A stretch of 64,000 nucleotides of DNA from Blautia faecicola (GTDB taxonomy: Bacteria; Bacillota; Clostridia; Lachnospirales; Lachnospiraceae), in NCBI RefSeq assembly GCF_004123145.1, contig NZ_SDKC01000001.1:2947501-3011500 (forward strand). Direction: 5' to 3'. The first letter of the stretch is position 1. Each line of letters starts with the position of its first letter. The translations under genes were made by a program, and so were the position numbers. This document shows positions 44,636 through 53,690 of this stretch, one piece after another. The notes beneath the pieces are model-generated. The model saw only the letters and a list, made by a program, of their open reading frames with translations, ran no database searches and was not told the DNA's origin.

Positions 44636-45391
44636 ATGAATATTTCATCAAAAGAACTGAAAAAAATGGCCCGAAACCAGCTTTCGGGAAAATACGGAAC
44701 GTTTATCGGAACCAATGTGCTCTACATCCTGATCACACTGGTCGCTTCGAATCTGATGGATCTGGTACTCGGAACCTCATCCATCCTGAACCCGCTGACT
44801 GCTACTTCCGCCACCGTGGAAACGCTTGGTATCAGTCACACCGTGGTTTATTATCTGTCGACCTTTATTCTCTCACTGATCCTCTCGGTATTGAATATCG
44901 GTCTGTTAAAGATCGCTCTTGACACCGCCAGAGGCTATGACATCCGCTTTCAGGACCTCTTCTACGGTTTCAAGCATCATCCGGACCGCGTGATCCTGGC
45001 GCAGGGTGTGATCCTTCTTCTGACCTACCTGTGCATCCTCCCTGGCAGCGGACTTTGCATCTACGGCTACCGCCAGAAGTCCGTAACTCTCCTCCTTGCC
45101 GGCACCGCCGTCCTGTGCGTGGGACTCGTGATCTACCTGATCCTCTCCCTGATGTTCAGCCAGACCATGTTCTTCCTGACCGACTACATCGACATCGAAG
45201 CCATGCAGGCACTCAAAGAAAGTGTGCGGATCATGAGAGGCAAAAAGGGAAAACTCTTTTATCTGCAGCTCAGCTTCATCGGAATCTATCTGCTGGGCGC
45301 GATTGCATGCGGGATCGGACTTTTGTGGGTGATCCCTTATCTGCAGGTGACAATGGCAAACTTCTACCGGAAGATCACCGGGGAGGTATAA
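44636..45391 (+). CDS. DUF975 family membrane protein
   Basis: A 251-residue protein with about six membrane helices. It opens NISSKELKKMARNQLSGKYG, the typical DUF975 start, and contains the FYGFKHHPDRVILAQGVILL segment and the DIEAMQALKESVRIMRGKKG motif before the last helix pair. Function is unknown. GGAGG precedes ATG 44636. It ends just before the long-hairpin element D. Confidence 0.85.
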   Translation: MNISSKELKKMARNQLSGKYGTFIGTNVLYILITLVASNLMDLVLGTSSILNPLTATSATVETLGISHTVVYYLSTFILSLILSVLNIGLLKIALDTARGYDIRFQDLFYGFKHHPDRVILAQGVILLLTYLCILPGSGLCIYGYRQKSVTLLLAGTAVLCVGLVIYLILSLMFSQTMFFLTDYIDIEAMQALKESVRIMRGKKGKLFYLQLSFIGIYLLGAIACGIGLLWVIPYLQVTMANFYRKITGEV

Positions 45392-45404
45392 TCGTTCCCC
45401 GGAC

Positions 45405-45632
45405 GCAAGAAGGCGGGCAAGGTTCCCCTGGGGAGACGTGTGCAGAGTGACTTTAAGCTATCTGCTAACTGCGACTAAGACTCTCGCGAGAGCGCTCGAG
45501 CCTAAGTCTCCGTAAGCAGAGGATCTTAAAGCTCACTCTAACCGCACACCTACAGGACCTGCCACTGGCAGCTCCTTCCGGATGCAATGCAACAAAGTGT
45601 CTCCTCCAGGGGAACCTTGCCCGCCTTCTTGC
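45405..45632 (-). repeat. Long-hairpin intergenic element, copy D
   Basis: Outer arms 45405-45437 and 45599-45632 pair over 33 bases with a single bulged T. A second stem is AGAGTGA/TCACTCT with CTTTAAG/CTTAAAG. Read on the minus strand the core is CTTACGGAGACTT, a GC-rich inner hairpin (TCGAGCGCTCTCGCGA region), then TAGTCGCAGTTAG. About 60 extra bases sit in one arm. It faces copy B across 124 bases between two convergent genes. Confidence 0.8.
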
Positions 45633-45756
45633 TGGGTATCCATTACCTCTAAGTAAAAAAATCGCATGTTTTTTACATTCTATTCTCTCTTCTGATTTTC
45701 CCAAAATATACTACCAAAAACAGCAACTTTCACCACATTAGTTCCTGCCAAAACCA

Positions 45757-45946
45757 GTGGCGAGCCCCGGAGGGATCCAGGGTGAGACAACACTTTGTGG
45801 GCGCTTAGGGCAAGCTTTGAAATCCGACACTTACGGAGACTTTCGCTTGGGTCAGCTGACCCAAGTGAATATAGTCGTAGTTAGTGGCTAGTTCAAAGTT
45901 GCCCTGCCCTCGTTGTCTCACCCTGGATCCCTCCGGGGCTCGCCAC
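45757..45946 (+). repeat. Long-hairpin intergenic element, copy B
   Basis: Outer arms 45757-45791 and 45912-45946 are perfectly complementary over 35 bases. Inside, AGGGCA/TGCCCT-type pairing and CTTTGAA/TTCAAAG (45815-45821 with 45892-45898) form a second stem. The core is CTTACGGAGACTT, the palindrome CTTGGGTCAGCTGACCCAAG, then TAGTCGTAGTTAG. It lies downstream of lysC. Confidence 0.85.
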
Positions 45947-45984
45947 GTCCTCTTTAGCAACAAACCTATATCAAACTAATTATT

Positions 45985-47199
45985 TTACGCCTCAGCCAAC
46001 CCAAACGCACCATGCACCGCATTCATCGCCCGAACCGCATCCTCACTGTTCACCAGCACCGTGATCCGGATCTCAGAAGTCGCAATCATATTGATATTCA
46101 CGTTCTCATTATACAGACACTCAAACATCTTTGCAGCCACACCCGGATTGGACATCATGCCGGCGCCTACAATCGAAAGTTTCGCAACTTCACAGTTATA
46201 ATCCACTCTCTCAAAACCAAGCACTTCCTGATACTCTTTGAGCAGTTCAATCGCCTCTTTCAGATTATCATGTGCAACCGTAAAGGAAATATCCTTCGTT
46301 CCCTCACGTCCGACAGACTGGATGATAATATCCACATTAATATTCTTCTTTGCCAGTGTATTAAATAATTTAAACGCACTACCCGGTGCATCCTTGATTC
46401 CGATCACGGAGATACGGTCTGCATCTCTGTCCAGGGCAACGCCGCTGATCAACATTCTTTCCATTTTCTTTACAACCTCCTTGACAACAGTACCTTCAGA
46501 TTCATTCAGACTGGAACGTACCACCAGCGGTACGCCGTATTTTTTCGCCATCTCCACCGATCGGTTATGTAACACACCTGCTCCGAGAGTCGCCAGATCC
46601 AGCATCTCATCATAGGTGATCGCATTTAACTTTCTCGCTGTCGGCACCAGTCTCGGGTCAGCGGTGTAGACACCATCTACGTCCGTATAGATCTCGCAGG
46701 CATCCGCATGAAGCGCTGCTGCCAGAGCTACTGCCGTCGTGTCGGAACCACCCCTTCCAAGGGTTGTGTAATCGTTGTACTTGTTGATCCCCTGGAAACC
46801 TGTGACGATCACGATCTTACGGTCATCAAGCTCCCGGCGGATCCGCTCGGTATCGATCTTTTTAAGTCTTGCATTGCTGTAATTGCTTGTCGTGTGCATG
46901 GTTACCTGGAATGCATTCAGGGAAATGGCACGTACACCCAGTGCATCCATCGCCATGGCCATCAGAGACACCGACATCTGTTCCCCGATGGTAAACAGCA
47001 TGTCCATCTCTCTCTTGGATGGATTCGGATTGATTTCTTTTGCTTTGGCAATCAGCTCGTCCGTGTATTTTCCCATGGCAGATAAAACCACTACCACATC
47101 GTTCCCGTTCTGATAATCACGGATGCATCGCTTTGCCACATTGAAAATGCGTTCTTTGTCCGCCACCGAAGTGCCGCCGAACTTTTTCACGATTAACAT
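45985..47199 (-). CDS. lysC: Aspartate kinase
   Basis: A 404-residue aspartokinase: VKKFGGTSVAD at the N-terminus, GRGGSDTTAVALAAAL and TDVDGVYTADPRLV in the kinase domain, and two C-terminal ACT domains (ISVIGIKDAPGSAF; LSIVGAGMMSNPG) for feedback control by amino acids. First step from aspartate to lysine, threonine and methionine. GGAGG precedes ATG 47199. It is transcribed separately from hom by its own promoter. Confidence 0.95.
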   Translation of the reverse strand: MLIVKKFGGTSVADKERIFNVAKRCIRDYQNGNDVVVVLSAMGKYTDELIAKAKEINPNPSKREMDMLFTIGEQMSVSLMAMAMDALGVRAISLNAFQVTMHTTSNYSNARLKKIDTERIRRELDDRKIVIVTGFQGINKYNDYTTLGRGGSDTTAVALAAALHADACEIYTDVDGVYTADPRLVPTARKLNAITYDEMLDLATLGAGVLHNRSVEMAKKYGVPLVVRSSLNESEGTVVKEVVKKMERMLISGVALDRDADRISVIGIKDAPGSAFKLFNTLAKKNINVDIIIQSVGREGTKDISFTVAHDNLKEAIELLKEYQEVLGFERVDYNCEVAKLSIVGAGMMSNPGVAAKMFECLYNENVNINMIATSEIRITVLVNSEDAVRAMNAVHGAFGLAEA

Positions 47200-47329
47200 G
47201 TTTCTCCTCCTGTGTTTCTACGCAAACAGAAGCGGATCAGCCTGCTGTGGCGTAATCCGCTTCCTGCCTCTGCTGTATTTCCATTCGTGATACCCCCGTT
47301 CCGGGCGCCCTCACATGGATATGCACTAA

Positions 47330-47358
47330 ATGATAAACCCTTTTTTTCCATGCGTCAA
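47330..47358 (-). promoter_or_regulatory. lysC promoter and leader
   Basis: TTGACG (47358-47353) and TATCAT (47335-47330) are 17 bases apart on the minus strand, giving a ~120-base leader. The leader holds a hairpin GAAGCGGAT/ATCCGCTTC (47231-47266) without a strong T run. It is not a lysine riboswitch or T-box by eye. Confidence 0.65.
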
Positions 47359-47439
47359 CCGCTTCCATGGCGATTATTTTCAAAGTTTTTTCCCATTCTT
47401 TCCTGCACGGTCACATGTTTTTTCCACACGAATTTTCCT

Positions 47440-47493
47440 AAAAAAAATGACATGTCCGCCGTCCTTTTTCAGAACGACACAGACATGCCATTT
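47440..47493 (-). terminator. Terminator of the hom operon
   Basis: On the minus strand a long stem (AAATGGCATGTC with GACATGTCATTT and inner pairs) is followed by a run of T. It begins about 15 bases after the hom stop. Confidence 0.8.
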
Positions 47494-47507
47494 CTCTGTT
47501 TTTTTCT

Positions 47508-48725
47508 TTAGAACCGAACCCGGATCATGCCGATAATGTTATCGAACTGTGCCGCTTTCGCTCTGTATTCTTCCTCTTTCATCTTAGAGGTAATAAATCC
47601 AAACTCTTTGCCAACCTCTGCGACAACCTTCGCATCGATGGTTCCGAACACTTCTTCCACTTTTGCAAGACTCTCGGTGTAGCTGCCTTTCATACGGACG
47701 AAGAATCTGCTCTCTACCTGGCTGATATCGATCATTTCCAGTTTCTCGCTGCTCCATCCCGTCATAATAAAACGGTTCAGGTGTTTGGCTGCATCTACCA
47801 CGTCAGCTACAACCGCACTGGCTGTCGGCAGTTTTCCTGCACCGCTTCCGTAGAACATCGCATCCCCCAGCATATTGCCGTGGATCACGATCGCATTAAA
47901 TACATCGTTGACACTGAACAGCGGGCTGTCACCGTTGATCATCACCGGGCATACCATCGCATAGTATTTGTCGCCGATCCGCTTGCTGGTTGCCAGCAGT
48001 TTGATGGTCGCGCCAAATGCTTTCGCATACCGGATATCCGCAGAAGTGATCTTTGTGATTCCCTCGGTATAGATTTCCTCAAAATCCACATGATGACCGA
48101 ATGCCAGAGAAGAAAGAATCGCGATCTTTCTGCAGGCATCCCAGCCCTCGACATCTGCTGCCGGGTTTCGCTCCGCATAGCCGAGTTCCTGCGCATTCTT
48201 CAGCACATCCTCAAACTCGGAACCGTCACTTGTCATCTTGCTTAAAATATAGTTGGTTGTTCCGTTTAAGATACCACTGATCTCGTCGATCTCATCTGCT
48301 GTCAGAGAAGAATTCAGCGGACGGATGATCGGAATACCGCCACCGCAGCTTGCTTCAAATAAGAAGTTGCAGTTTTTCTCCTTTGCGATCTGGATCAGTT
48401 CCACACCGTGTTTTGCAACCAGTTCTTTGTTGGAGGTACATACGGATTTACCGCTCTCCAGCGCTCTTTTAACGAATGTATATGCCGGATTGGTTCCTCC
48501 CATTACTTCTACCACGATCTTGATCTCCGGATCGTTGGCGATCACTTCGTAATCATGTACGATCTTTTCCTGTACCGGATCTCCCGGGAAATCTCTCAGG
48601 TCCAATACATACTTGATGTTGATCTCTTCCCCTGCTTTTTTATTGATGCTTTCCTGGTTCCGGTTGATCACTTCCACCACACCGGATCCCACTGTGCCGT
48701 AGCCTAATACTGCAATCTGTATCAT
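47508..48725 (-). CDS. hom: Homoserine dehydrogenase
   Basis: A 405-residue homoserine dehydrogenase. NAD-binding VLGYGTVGSGVVEVI is at the N-terminus, GGTNPAYTFVKRALESGKSV and FEASCGGGIPIIRPL mark the substrate domain (Lys at the SVCTSNKELVAKHG motif), and a C-terminal ACT domain (FFVRMKGSYTESLAKVEEVF) follows. It makes homoserine for threonine and methionine. It starts seven bases after the ACT-protein gene, forming a two-gene operon. Confidence 0.95.
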   Translation of the reverse strand: MIQIAVLGYGTVGSGVVEVINRNQESINKKAGEEINIKYVLDLRDFPGDPVQEKIVHDYEVIANDPEIKIVVEVMGGTNPAYTFVKRALESGKSVCTSNKELVAKHGVELIQIAKEKNCNFLFEASCGGGIPIIRPLNSSLTADEIDEISGILNGTTNYILSKMTSDGSEFEDVLKNAQELGYAERNPAADVEGWDACRKIAILSSLAFGHHVDFEEIYTEGITKITSADIRYAKAFGATIKLLATSKRIGDKYYAMVCPVMINGDSPLFSVNDVFNAIVIHGNMLGDAMFYGSGAGKLPTASAVVADVVDAAKHLNRFIMTGWSSEKLEMIDISQVESRFFVRMKGSYTESLAKVEEVFGTIDAKVVAEVGKEFGFITSKMKEEEYRAKAAQFDNIIGMIRVRF

Positions 48726-48732
48726 CTGTTTT

Positions 48733-49176
48733 CTACTCCCTGCCTAATATTTTCAAATAATGTACGCCTGTCTGCTGTTCCATCTGGCCGATCATGTCTT
48801 CCGCGTCTCCCGCTTCCGGCAGGATCTCCACACTCAGCGTCAGCGTTGCGATTCCGTTAATCGGAATACTCTGATGAATGGTCAGGATATTTCCGCGAAA
48901 TTCAGCGATGGTGCGCAGAATATCCGAAAGAATCCCCGGTTTATCATCCATCTGTAAAATAAAGGTAACCGTTCTTCCTTTTGCCTGATCGTGAAAAGGA
49001 AAAATATCGTCTTTGTATTTGTAAAATGAACTGCGGCTGATGCCCACCTGCTCGGTCGCTTCCTGCACGGTAGTTACCTGCTCCGAATCCAGGATCCGTT
49101 TCGCTTCCACTACTTTTAAGAGCACTTCCGAGACAGCCTTCTCTCTTACCACATAATATTTTGTCTTTTTCTCCAT
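48733..49176 (-). CDS. UPF0735 ACT-domain protein (PheB-like)
   Basis: A 147-residue protein with a short N-terminal HTH-like region (VQEATEQVGISRSSFYKYKDDIFP) and a C-terminal ACT domain (VTFILQMDDKPGILSDILRT). This is the UPF0735/PheB family commonly linked to hom in Clostridia; it is thought to be an amino-acid-responsive regulator, with role unproven. I start at ATG 49176 (MEKKTKYYVV), the usual family start, rather than at 49239. Confidence 0.88.
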   Translation of the reverse strand: MEKKTKYYVVREKAVSEVLLKVVEAKRILDSEQVTTVQEATEQVGISRSSFYKYKDDIFPFHDQAKGRTVTFILQMDDKPGILSDILRTIAEFRGNILTIHQSIPINGIATLTLSVEILPEAGDAEDMIGQMEQQTGVHYLKILGRE

Positions 49177-49327
49177 GTCTTCTCTTTCTTTCCTGTGGCT
49201 CTGCATGTTCGCATCAGAAACACATTTGTAGTCGTCCAAAAGATATTACCATACATTGCCATCCGGTGCAAGAATTTTTTCGCAAATGCGGCAAAACATG
49301 TTTTTCAAGTCAGGCTCGCATAAAATA

Positions 49328-50143
49328 TTACAGGCTCCGACCGCCGCCGCCATGTGAGGTACCGCTGCTGGAAGTATGTGTGGAACTCCGGCTTCCACCG
49401 CCACCACCACCGCCCGACGGCGGATCTCTCGGGATTCTCCGCTGTGTGATGCTTCGATGAAGGAACTGGTCATCCCTTCTCGTAAAATGTACCTTTGCCT
49501 GGCTCTCATACGGATACCGATACGTTTTCTTTTTTAACCGGTAAGATCCCAGCACAGCTGCTGCAAATCCGCCGCCGCAAAGCAGTGCGATCACAGCCGC
49601 TCCGATGGCTTCATAGACCGTAATACTGCGGTATCTTGATATTTTTCCCGTCTCCGTGTCATAGTTATACTGATCCGAAGGAATTCCGTCTTCCAGATAA
49701 CTCTCTGTCTCATTCAGCATCTCAAGAATACCGTCCGCATAATTCTTTGCTTTCAGATTATCATATCCCGCATCGATCACTGCATCAATTCTCGCATCGG
49801 TAAGATACCGAATCATCTTTCCCGCCGTTGAGATCCACACCGAACCGTTGTCCAGATCGATCAGATACAGCGCGCCGTCATCCGCATATCCGTTATAATC
49901 ATAATAATCATCCGCATATTCCTCAGAGGTCTTACCTTCCGCATCTTCCGTCGTCACTACCACAAAATCCATGTTCCAGTCCGCCGTAAGTTCTTCGATC
50001 CGGTCGGTAAGTTCCTGTTCTTCCTCCTGTGAAAAAAGTCCTGCCTGATCGTCTACCGCGGTGCCATCCGCCCATGCAGATACCGGAACCAGCAGAAGCA
50101 GAAGTGTCAACAGAAGGTATCCCGTCTTTTTTCTCATCCTCAT
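49328..50143 (-). CDS. TPM-domain membrane protein (YdjH/YgcG-like)
   Basis: A 271-residue protein: signal peptide (KKTGYLLLTLLLLLVPVSAWA), a TPM domain (VDDQAGLFSQEEEQELTDRI ... ISTAGKMIRYLTDARID), one membrane helix near residue 180, and a Gly/Ser-rich tail with a run of eight Gly, typical of this family. It overlaps the zinc-ribbon gene by four bases (ATGA). With the SPFH and zinc-ribbon genes it matches the ydjG-ydjH-ydjI group of Bacillus, tied to membrane stress. Confidence 0.85.
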   Translation of the reverse strand: MRMRKKTGYLLLTLLLLLVPVSAWADGTAVDDQAGLFSQEEEQELTDRIEELTADWNMDFVVVTTEDAEGKTSEEYADDYYDYNGYADDGALYLIDLDNGSVWISTAGKMIRYLTDARIDAVIDAGYDNLKAKNYADGILEMLNETESYLEDGIPSDQYNYDTETGKISRYRSITVYEAIGAAVIALLCGGGFAAAVLGSYRLKKKTYRYPYESQAKVHFTRRDDQFLHRSITQRRIPRDPPSGGGGGGGSRSSTHTSSSGTSHGGGGRSL

Positions 50144-51201
50144 AACAAAAATCCTCCTGCCAGTCCCAAAAGAAATACCACACCGGTGATCAGTGATGAT
50201 ACCAGGCTCAGTTTCTTATAATCAACCGGAAGTTCTCCGCACACCTTGCCGTTTTGTCCGTTGATGGTATAATAATAAATCTTTCCGTTTCTTCCTTTAT
50301 AAGTCACCGTCCACACAGGAACCAGCGCATAACGCCATCGCTCCTGTCGGTTACCCACCTGCTGATGAACCGGCCGTACCGTCGTGTAACCGCGCATATC
50401 ATTTTCAAGCACTCTTTTTGCATACTGCTCGGTATCCCGCGCGATCTCCGCTCCAAACGCTTCTTTTTCTAGATCCCGCCGTTCTGCCTGGAAACCGGAG
50501 AGATATCCCATGGAAAATGGTTTTACCGCCTTCTGGTCATACGGCTGCACACCCTCTACCAGCTTCCGGTTCGCTTTTTGCAGTGCGATCTTCGGCATAT
50601 CATCAAATTCCACATTTCCTTCCCGGTACACCCGGTAAAACTGTGTTTCCCTGTATTCCGTATCACCCGTTCTCCAGGTGCGGACTTTCGTAGCCTCTGC
50701 CTCCATCGAGGCATCTCCCCGCCAGTCCACCATCCAGTATGGAAAATACACACCGTTCATCTTCTCAATCTGTTTCGCACTGAAGAATCCGTGCGGAACA
50801 AATTTCTTCTTTTTCATATTCTCCAAGAAAATCTCTTCCGCTTTTTTCCGGTCGATTGCAAACGGAATGATCTGCTGCGGAAGGTATTCCCCGGAAACTC
50901 TCCCCGATAATACTACCGGGGTGTGACAATAATAACATTCTGTAGCTGCCGTCGTCGGATCTGTCACGATCTCGGCGCCACAGCTTGGGCAGACATACAC
51001 TGCCGCCTCTTCCTGTTCCTGCCCTTTTGCAGAATCAGCCGCCTCAGAAGTTTCCTGAGACGGCTGGTTTTCTTTCTGCATCGTATCAATCTGTTCCTGA
51101 GAGAACTCAGAATTACAATAAGGACAGGAGTAGCTCTGGGTATTCGGATCAAATACCAGTTCGCCGCCGCAATTGGGGCATTTGAAACTGACTACCGCCA
51201 T
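50140..51201 (-). CDS. TFIIB-type zinc-ribbon membrane protein (YdjG-like)
   Basis: A 353-residue protein with two zinc ribbons near the N-terminus (FKCPNCGGEL ... YSCPYCNSEF and YVCPSCGAEIV ... ECYYCHTPV), a middle domain (VYFPYWMVDWRGDASMEAEA), a WRYALVPVWTVTYKGRNGKI segment and one C-terminal membrane helix. It resembles YdjG-type proteins that anchor membrane-stress partners. Between the SPFH gene and the TPM gene in the same operon. Confidence 0.85.
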   Translation of the reverse strand: MAVVSFKCPNCGGELVFDPNTQSYSCPYCNSEFSQEQIDTMQKENQPSQETSEAADSAKGQEQEEAAVYVCPSCGAEIVTDPTTAATECYYCHTPVVLSGRVSGEYLPQQIIPFAIDRKKAEEIFLENMKKKKFVPHGFFSAKQIEKMNGVYFPYWMVDWRGDASMEAEATKVRTWRTGDTEYRETQFYRVYREGNVEFDDMPKIALQKANRKLVEGVQPYDQKAVKPFSMGYLSGFQAERRDLEKEAFGAEIARDTEQYAKRVLENDMRGYTTVRPVHQQVGNRQERWRYALVPVWTVTYKGRNGKIYYYTINGQNGKVCGELPVDYKKLSLVSSLITGVVFLLGLAGGFLL

Positions 51202-51251
51202 GATTTCCTCCTCATCTTCCTATATGGATATATCTGCTTCGTCTTTTTGCC

Positions 51252-52448
51252 TTATGGTCTTGGTTTTCCGCACTCACTGCAGAACTTTCCGGTATTCTTC
51301 TGTCCGCAGCTGCATGTCCACGGTCCCATCTGACGGGGACGTCCACACTCACTGCAGAATTTTCCGGTATTTTGCTGTCCACAACTGCATATCCAGATAT
51401 CCGGCTCGTTTGCTGCATGATGTGCTGCCGCAGCTGCCTCCTGCTGCATCTGCTGATTCCGGATCATCTGCTGCTGGTTCGCTGCCGACATGGAAGCTGC
51501 CATATTGCCGCCCATCTGTGCTCCCATCTGCATTCCCATGAATCCCATGGTACTGCCGTTTGCATTGCTTCCTGCCGCTTCCATTCCTCTCGCAAAAGCG
51601 CCCTGCATATATCCTTCCCGAATGGATGGATCCTGCAGCATCGCTCCCTGATTTCTCAGATTCAGCAGTTCCTGTGATTTTTCATCGTAGGACAGGCTCG
51701 CGATTGCTACCGCCTGGATCTCCATACCTCTGGTCTGTCTCCAGTCCTCATCCAGGGTATCTGCCATATATTTTGACAGTTCCCGGCTCTTGGACGGTAC
51801 ATAGGAAATCCGCATGCCGTCTGCTGACATCTGATTGATGGAGGACTGCAGCGCATCCAGGAATTCATACAGATACTGCTCGTTGATATCTGTAATCTCT
51901 ACCTGGTCTTTGTTTTTCGGAATGGCTTCCACATAGAACTTGATCGGATCTGTGATCCGGATGGAATACGTTCCATGCGCTCTTAAAAACAGTTCTGCAT
52001 TGTAAAAATTATCGAAATAGCTGATCGGATTTCTGGTGCCGAAACGGATTCCCTTGATCTCCTGAAGATTCAGGTATAACACTTTCTGTGAAGTCGGTGT
52101 TGCCCCGCCAAAACGGAACCGGTCAAAAGAATTCTTTACCACATCGTCCAGACTTCCGCTGAACATCGACGGCATAGAGGAATTATCCACAGTAAAATAC
52201 CCCGGTTCTGCACTGTAATCCACAATCCGTCCGCCGTCTAACAACATCATGAACTGTCCCTCATATACATGAATCACCGATCCGTTGGAGATGGTATCTT
52301 TCCCACCTTTTCGGTTTGCTCCTTTTCCTGTGTGGACACCTGCGGTCAGTACGGTCTGACCTCCCATATTTTCCGGTTCGATCACTTCCAGCCACTGATC
52401 GGCGAGTGTACCGCCGACGGTCTGTTTGATTGCTCTGATAATGCCCAT
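51252..52448 (-). CDS. SPFH-domain protein with two C-terminal zinc ribbons (YdjI-like)
   Basis: A 398-residue protein: an SPFH/band-7-like domain (residues ~20-260), a Met/Gln/Ala-rich linker (MGMQMGAQMGGNMAASM), and two tandem zinc ribbons (ICSCGQQNTGKFCSECG; TCSCGQKNTGKFCSECG) that are nearly identical to each other. SPFH proteins form membrane-bound rings. AAAGGAGG precedes the ATG. It is 15 bases after prfB and heads the SPFH-ZnR-TPM group. Confidence 0.87.
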   Translation of the reverse strand: MGIIRAIKQTVGGTLADQWLEVIEPENMGGQTVLTAGVHTGKGANRKGGKDTISNGSVIHVYEGQFMMLLDGGRIVDYSAEPGYFTVDNSSMPSMFSGSLDDVVKNSFDRFRFGGATPTSQKVLYLNLQEIKGIRFGTRNPISYFDNFYNAELFLRAHGTYSIRITDPIKFYVEAIPKNKDQVEITDINEQYLYEFLDALQSSINQMSADGMRISYVPSKSRELSKYMADTLDEDWRQTRGMEIQAVAIASLSYDEKSQELLNLRNQGAMLQDPSIREGYMQGAFARGMEAAGSNANGSTMGFMGMQMGAQMGGNMAASMSAANQQQMIRNQQMQQEAAAAAHHAANEPDIWICSCGQQNTGKFCSECGRPRQMGPWTCSCGQKNTGKFCSECGKPRP

Positions 52449-52463
52449 ATGCCTGCCTCCTTT

Positions 52464-53603
52464 TTACATTTCTTCGTCTGCGTTCTCCGGCTGTTTTCCG
52501 CCAAGGGCGATCCACTTGAGATAACCGTTGATAAACGGATCCAGATTGCCGTCGAGAACGCTGTCCACGTTACCGCTCTCGGTTCCGGTTCTGTGGTCTT
52601 TTACCATTGTATATGGCTGCAATACATAGGAACGGATCTGGTTACCCCAGCCGATGTCTGTCACTTCGCCACGGATACCGGAAAGTTTTTCCATATTTTC
52701 CTGCTGTTTTAACAGATACAGCTTTGCTTTCAACATCTGCATCGCCTTGTCTTTGTTCTGGAACTGAGAACGTTCATTCTGGCACTGTACCACGATTCCG
52801 GTCGGAATATGTGTGATACGGATGGCAGAAGAAGTCTTGTTGATGTGCTGACCACCGGCACCACTGGATCGATAGGTATCGATACGCAGATCGTCCTCTT
52901 TGATCTCCACATCCAGATCTTCATCAATATCCGGCATAACATCGCAGGATACGAAAGAAGTCTGTCTCTTTCCTGCCGCATTGAACGGTGAAATACGCAC
53001 CAGACGGTGTACCCCTTTTTCTGATTTCAGGTAGCCGTAGGCATTTTCCCCGTGTACCTCAAAGGTTACTGATTTGATACCAGCTTCATCGCCATCCAGA
53101 TAATCCAGAACTTCCAGGGCAAATCCTTTCTTTTCTGCCCATCTGGTGTACATCCGGTAGAGCATACCCGCCCAGTCGCAGGACTCGGTTCCGCCGGCTC
53201 CGGCATTTAACTTGATGATGGCATCCTTGCTGTCGTATTCCCCGGATAACAGGGTTTTCATACGAATCGTCTCGAAATCAGCCTCGAACTGATCCATGAT
53301 CTCTTGAATCTCAGAGATGACCGAAGCATCATTTTCTTCGTATCCCATCTCGATCAGAGTTTCCATATCGTCTCTCTGGCTCTCCAGATTTTCATAGATC
53401 TCTTTATCGTCCTTGAGACTTTTGAGTTCTTTCATCATCTCCTGGGAGCGCTCCGGATTGTCCCAGAAATCCGGTTCTTCCATCTTTCTTTCCAATTCTT
53501 CGATTCGCTTTTCCTTGTTCTCAAGATCAAGGGAATCTCTCATTTCTTCCAATGGTTTCGCATAGGAATTCAATGTTGCTTTAAACTGATCTAATTCTAC
53601 CAA
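52464..53603 (-). CDS. prfB: Peptide chain release factor 2
   Basis: A 379-residue RF2. The stop-codon recognition SPF is in ISPFNAAGKRQTSF and the catalytic GGQ in SSGAGGQHINKTSSAIR. The start is TTG 53603 with AGAGGG upstream. The reading frame is continuous: at the place where most bacteria have the programmed CTTTGA shift (near residue 24), this gene reads CTTGAT in frame, so the autoregulatory frameshift is absent. Confidence 0.95.
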   Translation of the reverse strand: MVELDQFKATLNSYAKPLEEMRDSLDLENKEKRIEELERKMEEPDFWDNPERSQEMMKELKSLKDDKEIYENLESQRDDMETLIEMGYEENDASVISEIQEIMDQFEADFETIRMKTLLSGEYDSKDAIIKLNAGAGGTESCDWAGMLYRMYTRWAEKKGFALEVLDYLDGDEAGIKSVTFEVHGENAYGYLKSEKGVHRLVRISPFNAAGKRQTSFVSCDVMPDIDEDLDVEIKEDDLRIDTYRSSGAGGQHINKTSSAIRITHIPTGIVVQCQNERSQFQNKDKAMQMLKAKLYLLKQQENMEKLSGIRGEVTDIGWGNQIRSYVLQPYTMVKDHRTGTESGNVDSVLDGNLDPFINGYLKWIALGGKQPENADEEM

Positions 53604-53690
53604 AGGTTTTACCCTCTTTCCTTATACAATATTTTATACATTTCCGGCTGTTGACTACGCTATCGCATCAACAGCCGTTTTTCTTTTTCT

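Noticed and set aside
47200-47330. Lysine riboswitch or T-box before lysC
   Set aside because: The leader has one hairpin but none of the conserved L-box or T-box blocks; the lysine riboswitch is upstream of dapA instead.
52464-53603. prfB as a frameshifted pseudogene
   Set aside because: The gene is one continuous frame with all motifs; the missing programmed shift is a known natural variant.
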